Below, one piece after another: positions 54,420 through 64,000 of a stretch of DNA of 64,000 nucleotides. The position numbers and the translations under genes are program-made. The stretch comes from Stropharia rugosoannulata (Eukaryota; Basidiomycota; Agaricomycetes; Agaricales; Strophariaceae). Each line of letters opens with the position of its first letter. Position 1 is the stretch's first letter. Location of the stretch: NCBI GenBank assembly GCA_028532985.1, contig JANCIK010000013.1, positions 1,426,001 through 1,490,000 of the forward strand, given 5' to 3'. The notes under the pieces are model-generated. The model was not told where the DNA came from. It saw only the letters and a list, made by a program, of their open reading frames with translations, and made no database searches.

Positions 54420-56338
54420 CCATATGACATAACATCATTCCTGCTGATTCTTTTTATAGATATCTACTATACCTGCCGGACCATTCCGGCAACTAGATTA
54501 CTACCGTAGGCTATAGGCCCATTCCGCCGGAATGGGAGGTCACAGCCACAACTTGGGCCTCGGGCAGTCACCAATACGGACCTTGTAAGTTGTCGGACCG
54601 TCGGTCGGTGCCTGCAGCCGGCTGGCGATTGTTCTCGTGGAATATGCTGTCCTCATCAGCAAATCTGGGACTTACTATATAGTACCTACTAGCATTATAT
54701 AATACCATAGCACCATAGTAAGGGTTCTTATCTATTTAGCACGGCATAGCATAGGCTCATATCTACATAGTAACTCGGCTACATTATGTAGTATTATATA
54801 ACACTCTGTAGAATTACATAGTACAGTACCAGTACTTAAATTCGAGCGGCATTTAGGTAGATCAAGGGCTATAATATTGTTTATTACTTATTCACACTTT
54901 ACGTCTATTACAAACAACATAATATTACACTTATATATATATATGTAAGTACATTAAGAGCATGGGCTAGACAGGGGCTGTTTCGTGACGCAGTGGGGTC
55001 GTATATGGCATGGCATGGGTCTCGTGGTAGTCGTTTTTCAATGTGGCAGGGTCATGGGGTGGTTGGGACATACGAGGCAGTGGGACCTGCATGGAGAGAT
55101 TGGGGGATTCAGTTACTCACCTATGCTTCACCCCTTTTCGTGCCTGTTCCCTGCTCCCTGCAGCTTCATTGTCATCTTGTCATTGGCGTCATTGGTGTCG
55201 TCAACGTTGTTAGGGTGGTTGCACTATGGGGGAGAGGGAAGGGGAATTCGGCATGGTGGTGGTAGTGGATGAAGAGGGAACGGCTGCGACATGGCAAGAA
55301 ATATCCATAACACAGCCTTGACACAGCCTTCGGAAATAGCCGAGAAAAAGCGGTATATGTATTCTTTAGTTCAATCAAAATAAATTGTGGTATGGCCTAG
55401 GTGGTTTATTACGGCCTTCTACTATATAAGTCCCTTGAGGCTTGGGGTTCAATTCTTGCTGGTCGCATTTTTTAATAAGTTAGCATACATGAAATTTGGC
55501 TTACTGCTGGTTGAAACTTGTACGATATGTCGATATCATTATATCTACACACAGTATACTTTATTTAACTTAGTATATAGCGGTTCGAAAGCCTGGAAAG
55601 ATATAAAGATGAGCCAAAGACATAACAAGATCTACGAACTTTGAAAACTGCTGAAGCTATAACTATAGTCGTTATTAGATTAGTATTTATGGCATGACTT
55701 GCAGAGCCTATTATAGAGTACTACAACATGCTATATAACGATAATAATTATACTATATAGTGCTACGTGACTATGGGCCATTATAAGCCTAGTCTAATTA
55801 CTATAACATGCTATGAGATTGTACGGTATTACTATGCCGTTCTATGAGATCATGTGGTATTATTATGACATGCTATGAGAAAATGGTTGGATTTGCTGAT
55901 GCTGTCTGGCATATGTATAGTGTATTCACGTGTTTACTGTGATATCCAGGAAGATATTCAAATTCCTATCCATTGGGCAGGCCCCGTTACTGACTATCAA
56001 TGCTTGCCAGTACCTTGACCGAGCAGAGTATTATTATCTCTGTTTTACCAATGCAAATAACTATTATGTGGATATACTACTACTACTCACCACTGACACA
56101 CCCAACGCGCAGACTCAGCAATCTCCTTGATATCCACTATCTAGTTTCTGTCAAAATCAGTGCTTAAACTGCGAGTCATTATTACCAATATTCGGACATG
56201 CCCGATACAGTATCGGAGGCCGGGTGGTCTAAGCTGTGCCGGCCCGGTGGCATGTGACCGATTATCATGATTGAAATTTTCACTACTTGGCCCTAAGTTA
56301 ACTTCTCCTTATCATACTTCCGTAGTATACCAAACACT
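54420..56338. other. AT-rich non-coding region of TET2
   Basis: No convincing gene. An AT-rich repeat with terminus TCATCAGCAAATCTGG starts at 54,653 (also at 2,687). The rest is full of TATAG and CTATG words. Plus-strand frames at 54,985-55,272 have no recognisable similarity. Confidence 0.4.
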
Positions 56339-57606
56339 ATGTCACTTGGACTTAACATGACAGAAAATGTCTCGGCATATATGAGGGCGTGTCTGCACAC
56401 GATCATCACTGGCGAGGCAATCAATACACATTGGCCTTACAATGCTTGTCTTCAATGTGATTGCAACGACATGGTTGACAAGGTGGCAATGGCATTTCTC
56501 AATCAAAGTAGGATGTAATAATTTTTAAAGAGGATAAATCTTACAATTTGAACTAGAACATTTGTCTTGGAACGTTCAGGATTATGTCTCAAGTTTGACC
56601 CCCAAACAGAATGGCCAAAATGAAGAAGTAGAAACCAATATTGCCTCTAAATTTGGAAAACTGAATAATTGCAAGAACATAATCACCAAGGCATGTGTTA
56701 TCACGGATTTATCAGGCAATATATTGCTATGGTATCTCCCTAATAGTTTAACAAAATCCAGAGCTGTTGAGTGTATGCCTCCAGTCTCATAAAATAGTAC
56801 TGACAAATGTTAAAGAGTATGATATGGGATATAGTGTCAACTCTTGGGTCATCCATCAAAATAGCACAGAAATCAGAAAATTGGAGGAGTGGACCAAGAT
56901 ACTACAACATATCGGATCTGACCTCGGGTCCCGTGCTGGTAACCGATCCTATCGATGAAAATGACTGCGCTAGCATTCTGCCAGGAACTTTGACGTTTGC
57001 CCCTGCCTGGTATCAGGTTGGCCATGAGGTTATTATCTTTTGTCATGAGCACCATTGCTAGACTTATAAATTATTAAATAGAAGACAAACAAACTTAACA
57101 TGTCATCCAGTTTGCAAAATCCAAAAAATCACCTTTGGCTTGAGAGCCAAACTGAAGTCTCTGCATTAATTGGAGGCCTACTATCCATCATTCATCCTCA
57201 ACAGTATAGTCAAGGAATCAGTTGCTTAAAGTATCTTGAAGCTCATCCCGAACTGCTTTTTAATCCATCCAGATTGGATGACGTCCTGCAATTTTGGAGT
57301 GTGCCTTTCACAGCAATTACTATTATCAGCAATCGGACTACCCTGATCCACCGAGATATCGGCGCCGAGCCGAGCACCTTTGATGTAATGCTCAATGTTG
57401 GTGATATTCCACCAAACTTTTACCTTGAATTACCTGGGCTTGGCGTCAAACTGGGTTACAAGAATGGAACTGTTGTTGGACTGGCCTCAAAGATTCTCCT
57501 TCATGGGGTACATAACGATGCTAAACAGGTTTGCATTATCTATCATTCCAAACAAACTGTCACCAAGGTTCTGCATGGGCAAGACCTGCCATGGATGCAA
57601 ATTTGA
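56339..57606 (+). CDS. TET/JBP-family dioxygenase of the second element
   Basis: The exons parallel the KDZ1 gene: NVSAYMRACLHTIITG, then WNVQDYVSSLTPKQNGQNEE, then NWRSGPRYYNISDL..FAPAWYQVGHE, then a last exon to 57,606. The core has the iron-binding H-x-D in LIHRDIGAEPSTFDVM, LPGLGVKLGY and the distal His in KILLHGVH. At the position of the KDZ1 2-oxoglutarate-binding Arg (GDRTC) it has Gln (AKQVC), so activity is doubtful unless the alignment shifts. Introns fall in the same places as in KDZ1. The two proteins are clearly diverged, so this is a distinct lineage. Confidence 0.75.
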
Positions 57607-57689
57607 AGTCTGTAATTATGTACCCATTTTCTTGCCAATATTTATTTCTTTATCTACACACTTTTGAAGAAAAAATATGTCGGGAAATT

Positions 57690-59761
57690 CTAATCAATTG
57701 TAACAACACCCTGTTGAAAGCCAAAGGAAGGTTCTTCATCTTCACTGTCCTCATTAGAAGAATCAGAGTCATCGGTGTCCGAGTCAGAATGCTCGCTTGG
57801 CATGGAAGAAGACGAAGACAGAGGTCGCAGGAGTCCGACAGTCTCAGGGTCGGTCTCTCCGTCGGCATCATCGTCAGGTGAAGTAGTTCTGGGGGGGACA
57901 TCCTCGCCATATTGCTCACCATCCCCTTTCACATCAAGGGTGTTCGAGCGCCCTGGTGATCCCACGGACCCCGACTCGGATACTGCCCGATCTGACTCTT
58001 CCGTATCTGACTGTTCAACAACTGGAGGAAAGTCTTCCTCTTCTGAATCGAAAGATTTTTCTCGGCGACTGTGTTCTTCAGCCTCCGGCTCATCTGCTAC
58101 ATCTGAGTATCCAAATGTTGGTGGAATATCTTCCTCCACACCGTCCTCCTCGCCGGATGTGTTTAATTCACCAAATTTGGGTGGGACCTCTTCCACGTCA
58201 TGTTCACCGGAGACCTCCGACTCACTGAAGGTCGGTGGAACATCTTCATCTATGTGAAGCTGATCCCCTTGATCTTTGACGTAAATATCTTCATCTTCTT
58301 CAGATACGTCATCTTCACGGATTGTGGGAGGAACTTCTTCATCGGGGGCCGGTCGGCCTTCATTCTCGGTGCCCGGGTACAGAATGTCCTCTTCGGTGGA
58401 GCTGTCTGTTGTTGGAGAGGAAGGGCTTTTTGCAACGGTTGCCGGATCGACGTTGACATTATTGCCAGGCGTGTGTGGCAACTTCGAAGTCGGGGACTGA
58501 AACTGCACCGATTTGACAAAACCCGGTTCCCGATTCGTCTGTGTGTCTGAATGATCCAATTTAATTCATTTGTTCAAGAAAGCCAGACTGACAACCCCAA
58601 TACCTTTATCGCCGTCGGCAGGGAAATCCTTTTTGAAAACTTCAGGCGGGTTTGGACCGTACTTGTACGGGATTACTCCGGTTTTTGCGAAGTGTTTGGA
58701 GATTGTGTCATACTGATTTATGATGTAGTTCGAACGTTGCATTGCCAATCCAACAGTACGACTTGTAGCTGCAAATTGCATCCGCAGGTGTTGCATCTCT
58801 TTGATTGCAGCGTTGGCTAATTCCTTCCATTGACCGCAACTTCCACATCGGTCTCCTGGCGCCTGGTAATCGGGGCCCGACTTCTGTTGCGGCGCAGGTG
58901 CTTTCTTGTACTCGGATGTGTTTCGTGACAAAGATGTGGGAATGGCCGAAATTCCCCCTTTTGGTTGTTCTCTTGCACCGGATCGACCCTCTGGTGCTTG
59001 TTGAGCTGATGCTGGTGGTGAATCGGTTTCCGACCCCAAACAATGTGACATTGAGCGAGGTGGCTTGAAAGGTTTCGGTGTCGGTATGGGTGGAATGACA
59101 ATTTTCATTTTGTCGAACGCCGCTTGCCACTTCGGCAACGCAAGACAATCTTCGGGAATAGGTCTCGGTCGGGCCTGCCACGGAGACCGAGTCGGGGGCG
59201 GAGTATTCGGATTGGTATCAAGATTTTCATTTTCGTTGTCTTCTGCCCAGCCCCTGAAGATGGTGCTTCCAAGCACTACCTTCTCATATTCTGCCATGTG
59301 TTCAATGATGTGGACATATGCTGGTATTGCTTGAATAATTTCCTGTCCTTTACAATTCCACCAATGATGGTTTTCTGATGTCAGCGCTAAAATTTTGTTG
59401 TCGTCTTCCTCGGTAAACTCCCTATCCACCAATCCAGGTATATTTGATGCGTCCGTTTCGTTGGATGGTTCGTACAATGCACGAACCATGAAATCGAAAA
59501 AATATGGGGTCTCAATGACAAACCCTTGCAAATGACAAAATCCAATATAGGAAAGCGCAGCCTCCTGCAGTAACTCTTTTTTAGTGTAAGTGCAGTAGAA
59601 GAAGTTATGGTTACTCACCACTTCTGCTGAGACGTTATACCAATAAGGAAGTCCATCCCATATATCTTTGAAAACGGCCCTGGATGCCATCTGCACCCGA
59701 GCCATCAGGAGATGTACCTTGATATTGGCACGTCGTTGGCGATCACGGAAGTTGGACGTGT
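57690..59761 (-). pseudogene. TET-linked acidic protein of the second element, 5' truncated
   Basis: The frame runs from the Gypsy D LTR edge (TSNFRDRQRRANIKVHLLM) through an N-terminal region like that of the KDZ1 partner, a Cys pair (RCGSCGQWKELANAAIKEM) and, after an intron at about 58,607-58,540, an acidic C-terminus. That tail repeats an E(D/E)(V/I)PPxF(S/G)ES-like peptide six times (EEVPPTI, EDVPPTF, EEVPPKF, EDIPPTF, EDFPPVV, EDVPPRT). The upstream exon and promoter are cut off by the LTR insertion at 59,762, so the gene cannot be expressed as normal. The stop is at 57,690, 84 bp from the TET stop. Confidence 0.65.
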
Positions 59762-60976
59762 TGACAGGGCTGCTTTTTGGCTACGGGTGTAAACAGTCAG
59801 AAGTTCCATTAGTGGGATAGCTGCGCGCGGGAGACACAGAGGGACTAGAGTGGAGCCTGCCTCGTAGTCTATAGCTATCAGCGTGCTGTATAACTATAAG
59901 CGCCTGCGCGCACTGTATCGCGAGAGGGAGCGGTCAGCGAACTGCACAGCTCAAAGTGCATAGTCTGGCCATCTGTGCGAGCGATTGAAGAGGCGCAGAA
60001 CGGTTAAGCACCAGTGAAGTGCGGTGTGAGTACAGCTGAGCAGGTACCAAGGGCAGTGTGAAGGGCTGTGCGCGCATCTCATGTGCGTGCATTGCAAAGG
60101 CAGAATTTGCCTAAGTCCACACATCATGTGACCGTGGCAGTGCGCATCAAAAGGGACGCACAAAAGCCCGAGGGAATGAACGACATGCGTGCAGCGAATG
60201 CTAAGAGATCAGGACACTCGAAGGGAAGCCCGGATGCGATGCACGGACCTTTGGCCGCACGTTGCTAGTATTTACTTTACCTTATTATTAGTACACATGT
60301 GTGCATCACATATAAACCTGTATCCTTGTCTATAGTAATCCAAGCAATTGTCTACCCACTAGATCTGTGTGCTGGGTTCTGTCCCAGGCCGTCAGCAGGC
60401 TGTGTTTAGCTTTTGTTAGGGTTTTAACTGTGAAGTATTTGTGAATCATAGGAGTTTTGGATAGCTTCTGGCCACCGGGTCATTTGGAGAGCTCAGTGAG
60501 GAGTCAGTACAACTGTGTACAGAAACTCGCACTGTAGTGTTTAGACTGTGAGACTGCACCGCTGGGTGAAAGACTTTGGAGAGTCTTGGATTGTTGGACT
60601 TTGGAGAGTCTGTGCATCGCACGAGGTCACCGGACCCGGAAGTGTGTGCAGCGAAGCTGTTTGCTAAAAACAACTTATTTCATTTATCATTTTGCCTAGC
60701 ACATGCCACTAGCAACCAGGCTCTATCCGAGATTTACTAGAATTAAACCCCTCCTTACAAACAAACTTGCAGGCACTACTTGCTGTTACAAAGACTAGAG
60801 GACACGAGGTGCGCACATCGCATGCCCAGAATGGGAACCAGAACAGAGCATAGATTATACTAGCTGTTTAGTTGAGGGCGTTCGCTTGATCTAAGGGATA
60901 GGATCTCGCTCCGCTGGGTGTGTGTGTGTGTGTTGTGTTTCACGATTTCGAGTCTAGCTACGCAGTAGACCTCTCA
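59762..60976 (+). repeat. 5' LTR of Gypsy D
   Basis: TGACAGGG...CTCTCA, 1,215 bp. The TATA-like CATATAAACC lies at about 60,308. The adjacent family word reads TGTGTGCA here. Confidence 0.92.
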
Positions 60977-60978
60977 TC

Positions 60979-60996
60979 TGGAGCCCACCGCGAGGG
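60979..60996 (+). other. Primer-binding site of Gypsy D
   Basis: TGGAGCCCACCGCGAGG, two bases after the LTR. Confidence 0.75.
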
Positions 60997-61076
60997 GAAG
61001 GTTCAGAAATCTCATTTAGTGTTTCGGGAACTACGGCTTGCGCCTATTACAATAAATTACAAAAATTTCAAATAAA

Positions 61077-63113
61077 ACGGGGACGAGTAACAAGCGAGGC
61101 AAATTTCCTGCGCCTTCATCACTCGCCGAGCCAGAAGAAGCCAGACCATCCTTTGGAACGGTGCCTTCACACGAGAGAACCACGAGGAGCAAGAAAGATG
61201 CTGAGCTGGTAGAGCCGTTGGTAATTACACCGACGCGAGATAGAAAAGCAAAGAAAAGAGCGAGGGAGGAAGCACAGTTGCAGATCGAGACTCAGGGATT
61301 AGCGCAGCACATCCCAGGTGCGCTCACCGAAAGCGACTCGGAATTAAGAGTAGGGGCTAGTGGATTTTGGGGACCACCATCTGGCATTGAATCAGAAGAC
61401 CAATTAGTGGACAGTGATATTACACTTGAAACCGCACCATTCGGTACTTCTGATAGCCAAGCTACCCAAGACACCCCTCCTCCATTCTCGGAAGTATTTG
61501 GGACTGCTAAGACATCCGTGCAGCGCACGGCGGAAAATAGCGAAAGTGAAGCAGAGCGTGTAGCAAGAGATATATTTGAAGGAGACTTGTCAGATCTTTC
61601 AGAAAGCGAACGAAATTCACCCCCACGAGAACCAGAAACTATGCCTAAGGATATGTCCATGCCAGTACGCGGTGCACGCGGCGTGCCGAGCTTCGATCCT
61701 GCTGCAGAGCGTGATGAGCTGCCGCAGTACTTCGAGGACCTGGAGGATTGGTTTAAGCGCGCAGAGGTGACGGAGGACGATGAGAAGAGGGGATATGTAA
61801 TAAAATATGTACCCATGCAGACAGCGGAGGAGTGGAAGAATCTACCAGGTTATGATACCAAAGGGTATGCTGAGCTCAAGAAAATGATTCTCAACAAGTA
61901 CCCGGAGGTGATCAGCATTCAGACAGGGTCCATCATGCGGCTCAAGAAGCTCTGCAAGGAGAATCAGCACATCTCGGAGGAAGACCTCCAGGTGTTGCTA
62001 GACTTCAATCACGTGTTCTTGGCCGAGGCGGCTAAGCTCACGAAGGCGCCTACCCTGCTCACGAATCATACCCTGGTGACTTACTTCACCAATAGTCTCA
62101 CTGCGGGGTTCAGGGATCGTTTGTTTAATAAACTGGACATTGATTACACGACGCACGCATCGTTCGACAAGTTCTTGACTGAGCGCAATATACAGTTCAC
62201 CGCACCTACTGGGGTGATGGTAGAAGCGCGCACCGAGGACATGTACCCTCTCAAACAAGTGGCTGAGATGGCGGAACAAATGGCCCGCACCAAGAACCCA
62301 AGCACTATGCTGAGCCTAGGGCACGATAGCACTGATGGACTTATGCCGGTGCCCGCCATCAAGACCGAGGCCGCGGATGTTGGTTTGCTGCGCAGAGAGA
62401 TTGAGGACCTGAAAGGGTTCGTCGCCTCTTTTAAAGATACCTTATCGTTAGTAGAGAAGACAGTGGCAAAGTCGAAGGAGTCGAGTAAGAAGGAATTAGA
62501 GGACATTATTCGCAATGTCATGGCTGCATGCACCGCACCGATGTCGGTGCCTGTGCAACCAGTAGCCCCCATGATGCCCATGAGCGCACCGGGTTTCGGT
62601 GGACCGCTGCCTAGGCCTTTCCAATACCAACAACGCCCGGAGCCCCGTTGCTTCTACTGCAAGCAGACGGGACATGTGGTTGCTGAGTGCATCGTATGGC
62701 AGCAAGACTTGTCAGCTGGAAGGATTGTCATCACAGAGGCGGGGCGCTTACAGTTGCCTGATGGGTCGTCGATACCCTGGGACCCTTCGTGCACGATCAA
62801 AGAGCACGTCAACAAATGGCACAAGAAGAACAGGCAGCCCGTGCAGCAAGCGTATATGGCACCCGTCCATCCCTCGTACATGAGTATGCCTCCTAGCATG
62901 GTATACTCACAAATGTACCAACCGGCCAGTTCCTTGGACGAGACCTATGAGGAGCAGATACGCGCACTTCAGCAAGAGCTGGAGAGTAAGAAGGCGTTCC
63001 TGAAGGAGCGCGCATCGGCGAAGACGCCTGAGGAGGTGATAGAGGAACAGCGTCAGCTAATAGCGACTATGAAAGCCGAATGCGACGCTGCACTCAGTCA
63101 GGGTTTCGATTGA
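61077..63113 (+). CDS. gag: Gypsy D gag, likely ACG start
   Basis: Same protein as copy A gag with scattered substitutions. The frame starts at ACG (61,077-61,079), where copy E has ATG; the first in-frame ATG is near 61,639. The zinc knuckle CFYCKQTGHVVAEC is intact and the ORF is uninterrupted to TGA at 63,111. Several substitutions relative to copy A remove CpGs (Arg to His, Cys or Trp), as expected of methylation-driven decay. Confidence 0.88.
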   Translation, partial: TGTSNKRGKFPAPSSLAEPEEARPSFGTVPSHERTTRSKKDAELVEPLVITPTRDRKAKKRAREEAQLQIETQGLAQHIPGALTESDSELRVGASGFWGPPSGIESEDQLVDSDITLETAPFGTSDSQATQDTPPPFSEVFGTAKTSVQRTAENSESEAERVARDIFEGDLSDLSESERNSPPREPETMPKDMSMPVRGARGVPSFDPAAERDELPQYFEDLEDWFKRAEVTEDDEKRGYVIKYVPMQTAEEWKNLPGYDTKGYAELKKMILNKYPEVISIQTGSIMRLKKLCKENQHISEEDLQVLLDFNHVFLAEAAKLTKAPTLLTNHTLVTYFTNSLTAGFRDRLFNKLDIDYTTHASFDKFLTERNIQFTAPTGVMVEARTEDMYPLKQVAEMAEQMARTKNPSTMLSLGHDSTDGLMPVPAIKTEAADVGLLRREIEDLKGFVASFKDTLSLVEKTVAKSKESSKKELEDIIRNVMAACTAPMSVPVQPVAPMMPMSAPGFGGPLPRPFQYQQRPEPRCFYCKQTGHVVAECIVWQQDLSAGRIVITEAGRLQLPDGSSIPWDPSCTIKEHVNKWHKKNRQPVQQAYMAPVHPSYMSMPPSMVYSQMYQPASSLDETYEEQIRALQQELESKKAFLKERASAKTPEEVIEEQRQLIATMKAECDAALSQGFD

Positions 63114-63118
63114 GTCTG

Positions 63119-64000
63119 ATGAAGGGAAACGCGGGCAGAGTTATGCGTAGCGGCTCTGATAAACCCAAGAACCTGGAGGGCGCAAATAGAAAGTTACCAA
63201 TCAGAAATATACCCAGAGCATCAGTTGAGGACGCGAGTGATGATGAGGAAGATGAGTTGCGAGAAGTAGTGGAGGAGCAAGGTGCGCGCAGCACACCAGT
63301 AAAGAAAAAAGTAGTGTTTGAGGTTCCTGCAAAGGCTGGGCCTAGTGCACGACCAGCAGCAGTGCCATATGTAATGGTACTGCCGCTGCACGTACCAGAG
63401 AAAGTGAAGAAGCCGGCCTATAAGCTGCGCGCACCTATCGAAGATGAGGCACAGGCTGATGCAGTCCTCAAACACTTAGAAAATCAGAAGATCGAGATCA
63501 CGCAGGGCCAGTTGTTAGGCATATCGACTGCAGGTTTTAGAAGAAAGTTCGTTGAGCGCATAGTACCAAGAAAGGTACCATTGGATTTGAACACGATGCG
63601 TGTACTACAATTAGACTATGATGAAGAAGAGCGTGAAGTAGATGAGGCTATCGCGCGGTTAGCAGAGGAAGAAGAGGAAGAGGAGTTTATGCAGATGGAC
63701 GAGCTACCAGTGGCCACTTTCCTTACTTGCTCAGATGAGCGCAGCGGACTACAACCGGGGACCATCATCATGGAAGACCCGTACAAGCAGTACGTCTCGA
63801 CTCTGCAGCCGGGCGAAAAGCCTAAGGGGCTTATTGTGGCGCACGAATCGCACCATCTAAAGGCGGTATTTCCGCTCATCAACGGCAAGGGACATGTGGA
63901 GACTTTGCTTGACAGTGGGTCGCAGATTGTGTCCATGGCACACGATACCGCGGAGCACTTAGGACTTAGTTGGGACCCAGACTTCACTATACGGATGCAG
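63119..64000 (+). CDS. pro: Gypsy D protease ORF, cut by window end
   Basis: ATG at 63,119, 5 bp after the gag stop, as in copy A. The frame stays open to the window edge and includes the active site LLDSGSQIVSMAHD. A short in-frame deletion relative to copy A removes part of the basic linker (after VPEKVK). Confidence 0.85.
   Translation, partial: MKGNAGRVMRSGSDKPKNLEGANRKLPIRNIPRASVEDASDDEEDELREVVEEQGARSTPVKKKVVFEVPAKAGPSARPAAVPYVMVLPLHVPEKVKKPAYKLRAPIEDEAQADAVLKHLENQKIEITQGQLLGISTAGFRRKFVERIVPRKVPLDLNTMRVLQLDYDEEEREVDEAIARLAEEEEEEEFMQMDELPVATFLTCSDERSGLQPGTIIMEDPYKQYVSTLQPGEKPKGLIVAHESHHLKAVFPLINGKGHVETLLDSGSQIVSMAHDTAEHLGLSWDPDFTIRMQ

Larger units (their letters stand above)
54362..59761. 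mobile_element. Second TET/JBP-carrying element (TET2), left part
   Basis: The left end CACATAGAACAGTCCCC resembles the KDZ1 terminus CACATAGGACAGTGCC and shares TGGTACCGTA and CTATAGTG with it. The gene order, TET/JBP (+) then acidic partner (-), is that of KDZ1. No transposase is visible because Gypsy D interrupts the partner gene at 59,762; the rest may lie beyond the window. Confidence 0.75.
59762..64000 (+). mobile_element. Gypsy copy D, runs off the window
   Basis: LTR, primer site, gag and the start of pro are present on the plus strand, opposite to copy A. The sequence is very close to copy A but many CpGs are TpG or CpA, including most TGCGCGCA sites of the LTR. The left flank ends GTGT; the right target duplication is outside the window. 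Confidence 0.93.

Noticed and set aside
55395..55480. tRNA- or SINE-like segment (TGGCCTAGGTGG ... GGTTCAATTC)
   Set aside because: A-box- and B-box-like words are present but no acceptor-stem pairing closes, so I do not call a tRNA gene.
57300..59700. Possible dispersed TCGG/CCGA word in TET2
   Set aside because: The tetramer looks frequent but is too short to separate from base composition; no longer word stands out as in KDZ1.

Overview
This window looks like a transposon-dense stretch of a mushroom-forming fungus genome (Agaricomycetes). The evidence is a KDZ-type DNA transposon carrying a TET/JBP dioxygenase gene, a DUF6532-type gene, short 45-80 bp GT-AG introns, and nested Ty3/Gypsy elements. 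Almost everything belongs to mobile elements or to decayed host genes; no complete housekeeping gene is visible.

Layout. 1-2.09 kb: remnant of a Gypsy element (copy E: LTR, primer-binding site, gag start). 2.09-2.69 kb: 3' end of a chromovirus (LTR and chromodomain, minus strand). 3.3-7.1 kb: a DUF6532-like gene and a small coiled-coil gene. 7.7-11 kb: divergent pseudogenes of the splicing factor PRP31 and an RCK2-like kinase. 11.4-12.6 kb: solo LTR of Gypsy family A with a 4-bp target duplication. 13.3-14.36 kb: F-box/LRR-like gene cut by the next element. 14.36-28.64 kb: element KDZ1 with long terminal inverted repeats and five genes (TET/JBP dioxygenase, acidic partner protein, KDZ transposase, AT-hook protein, Cys-cluster/coiled-coil protein). 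28.64-54.36 kb: an old Gypsy copy B, split by the solo LTR of another family (C, 31,530-50,669), which was itself hit by a complete 15.9-kb Gypsy copy A (32,294-48,203, target duplication ACGT) and by an intact Tc1/mariner element. 54.36-59.76 kb: left part of a second TET/JBP element (TET2). 59.76-64 kb: Gypsy copy D on the plus strand, running off the window.

The most unusual signal is that unrelated elements each carry their own short, CpG-containing word scattered through coding, intronic and intergenic sequence, confined to element boundaries. KDZ1 has ACCGGCGG (core CCGGCGG, more than 60 sites by eye). Gypsy family A has TGCGCGCA. The related Gypsy copy E has CAGCGGA at positions that align with TGCGCGCA sites. 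LTR C has ACCGGGYTAA. KDZ1 and Gypsy A also each encode a protein with a similar Cys cluster (ending C-x2-C-x7-C-L) followed by a helical segment and charged tail, a candidate reader of the word. KDZ1 adds a TET/JBP enzyme predicted to oxidise 5-methylcytosine. I infer, but cannot prove, a sequence-specific self-recognition or anti-silencing system like that of Arabidopsis VANDAL/VANC elements, reached independently in a fungal DNA transposon and in an LTR retrotransposon.

Gypsy A is also unusual because four spliced accessory genes lie antisense to gag-pro-pol, so their introns survive retrotransposition. Its gag frame begins at ACG instead of ATG, and gag, pro and pol follow each other in stop-restart fashion.
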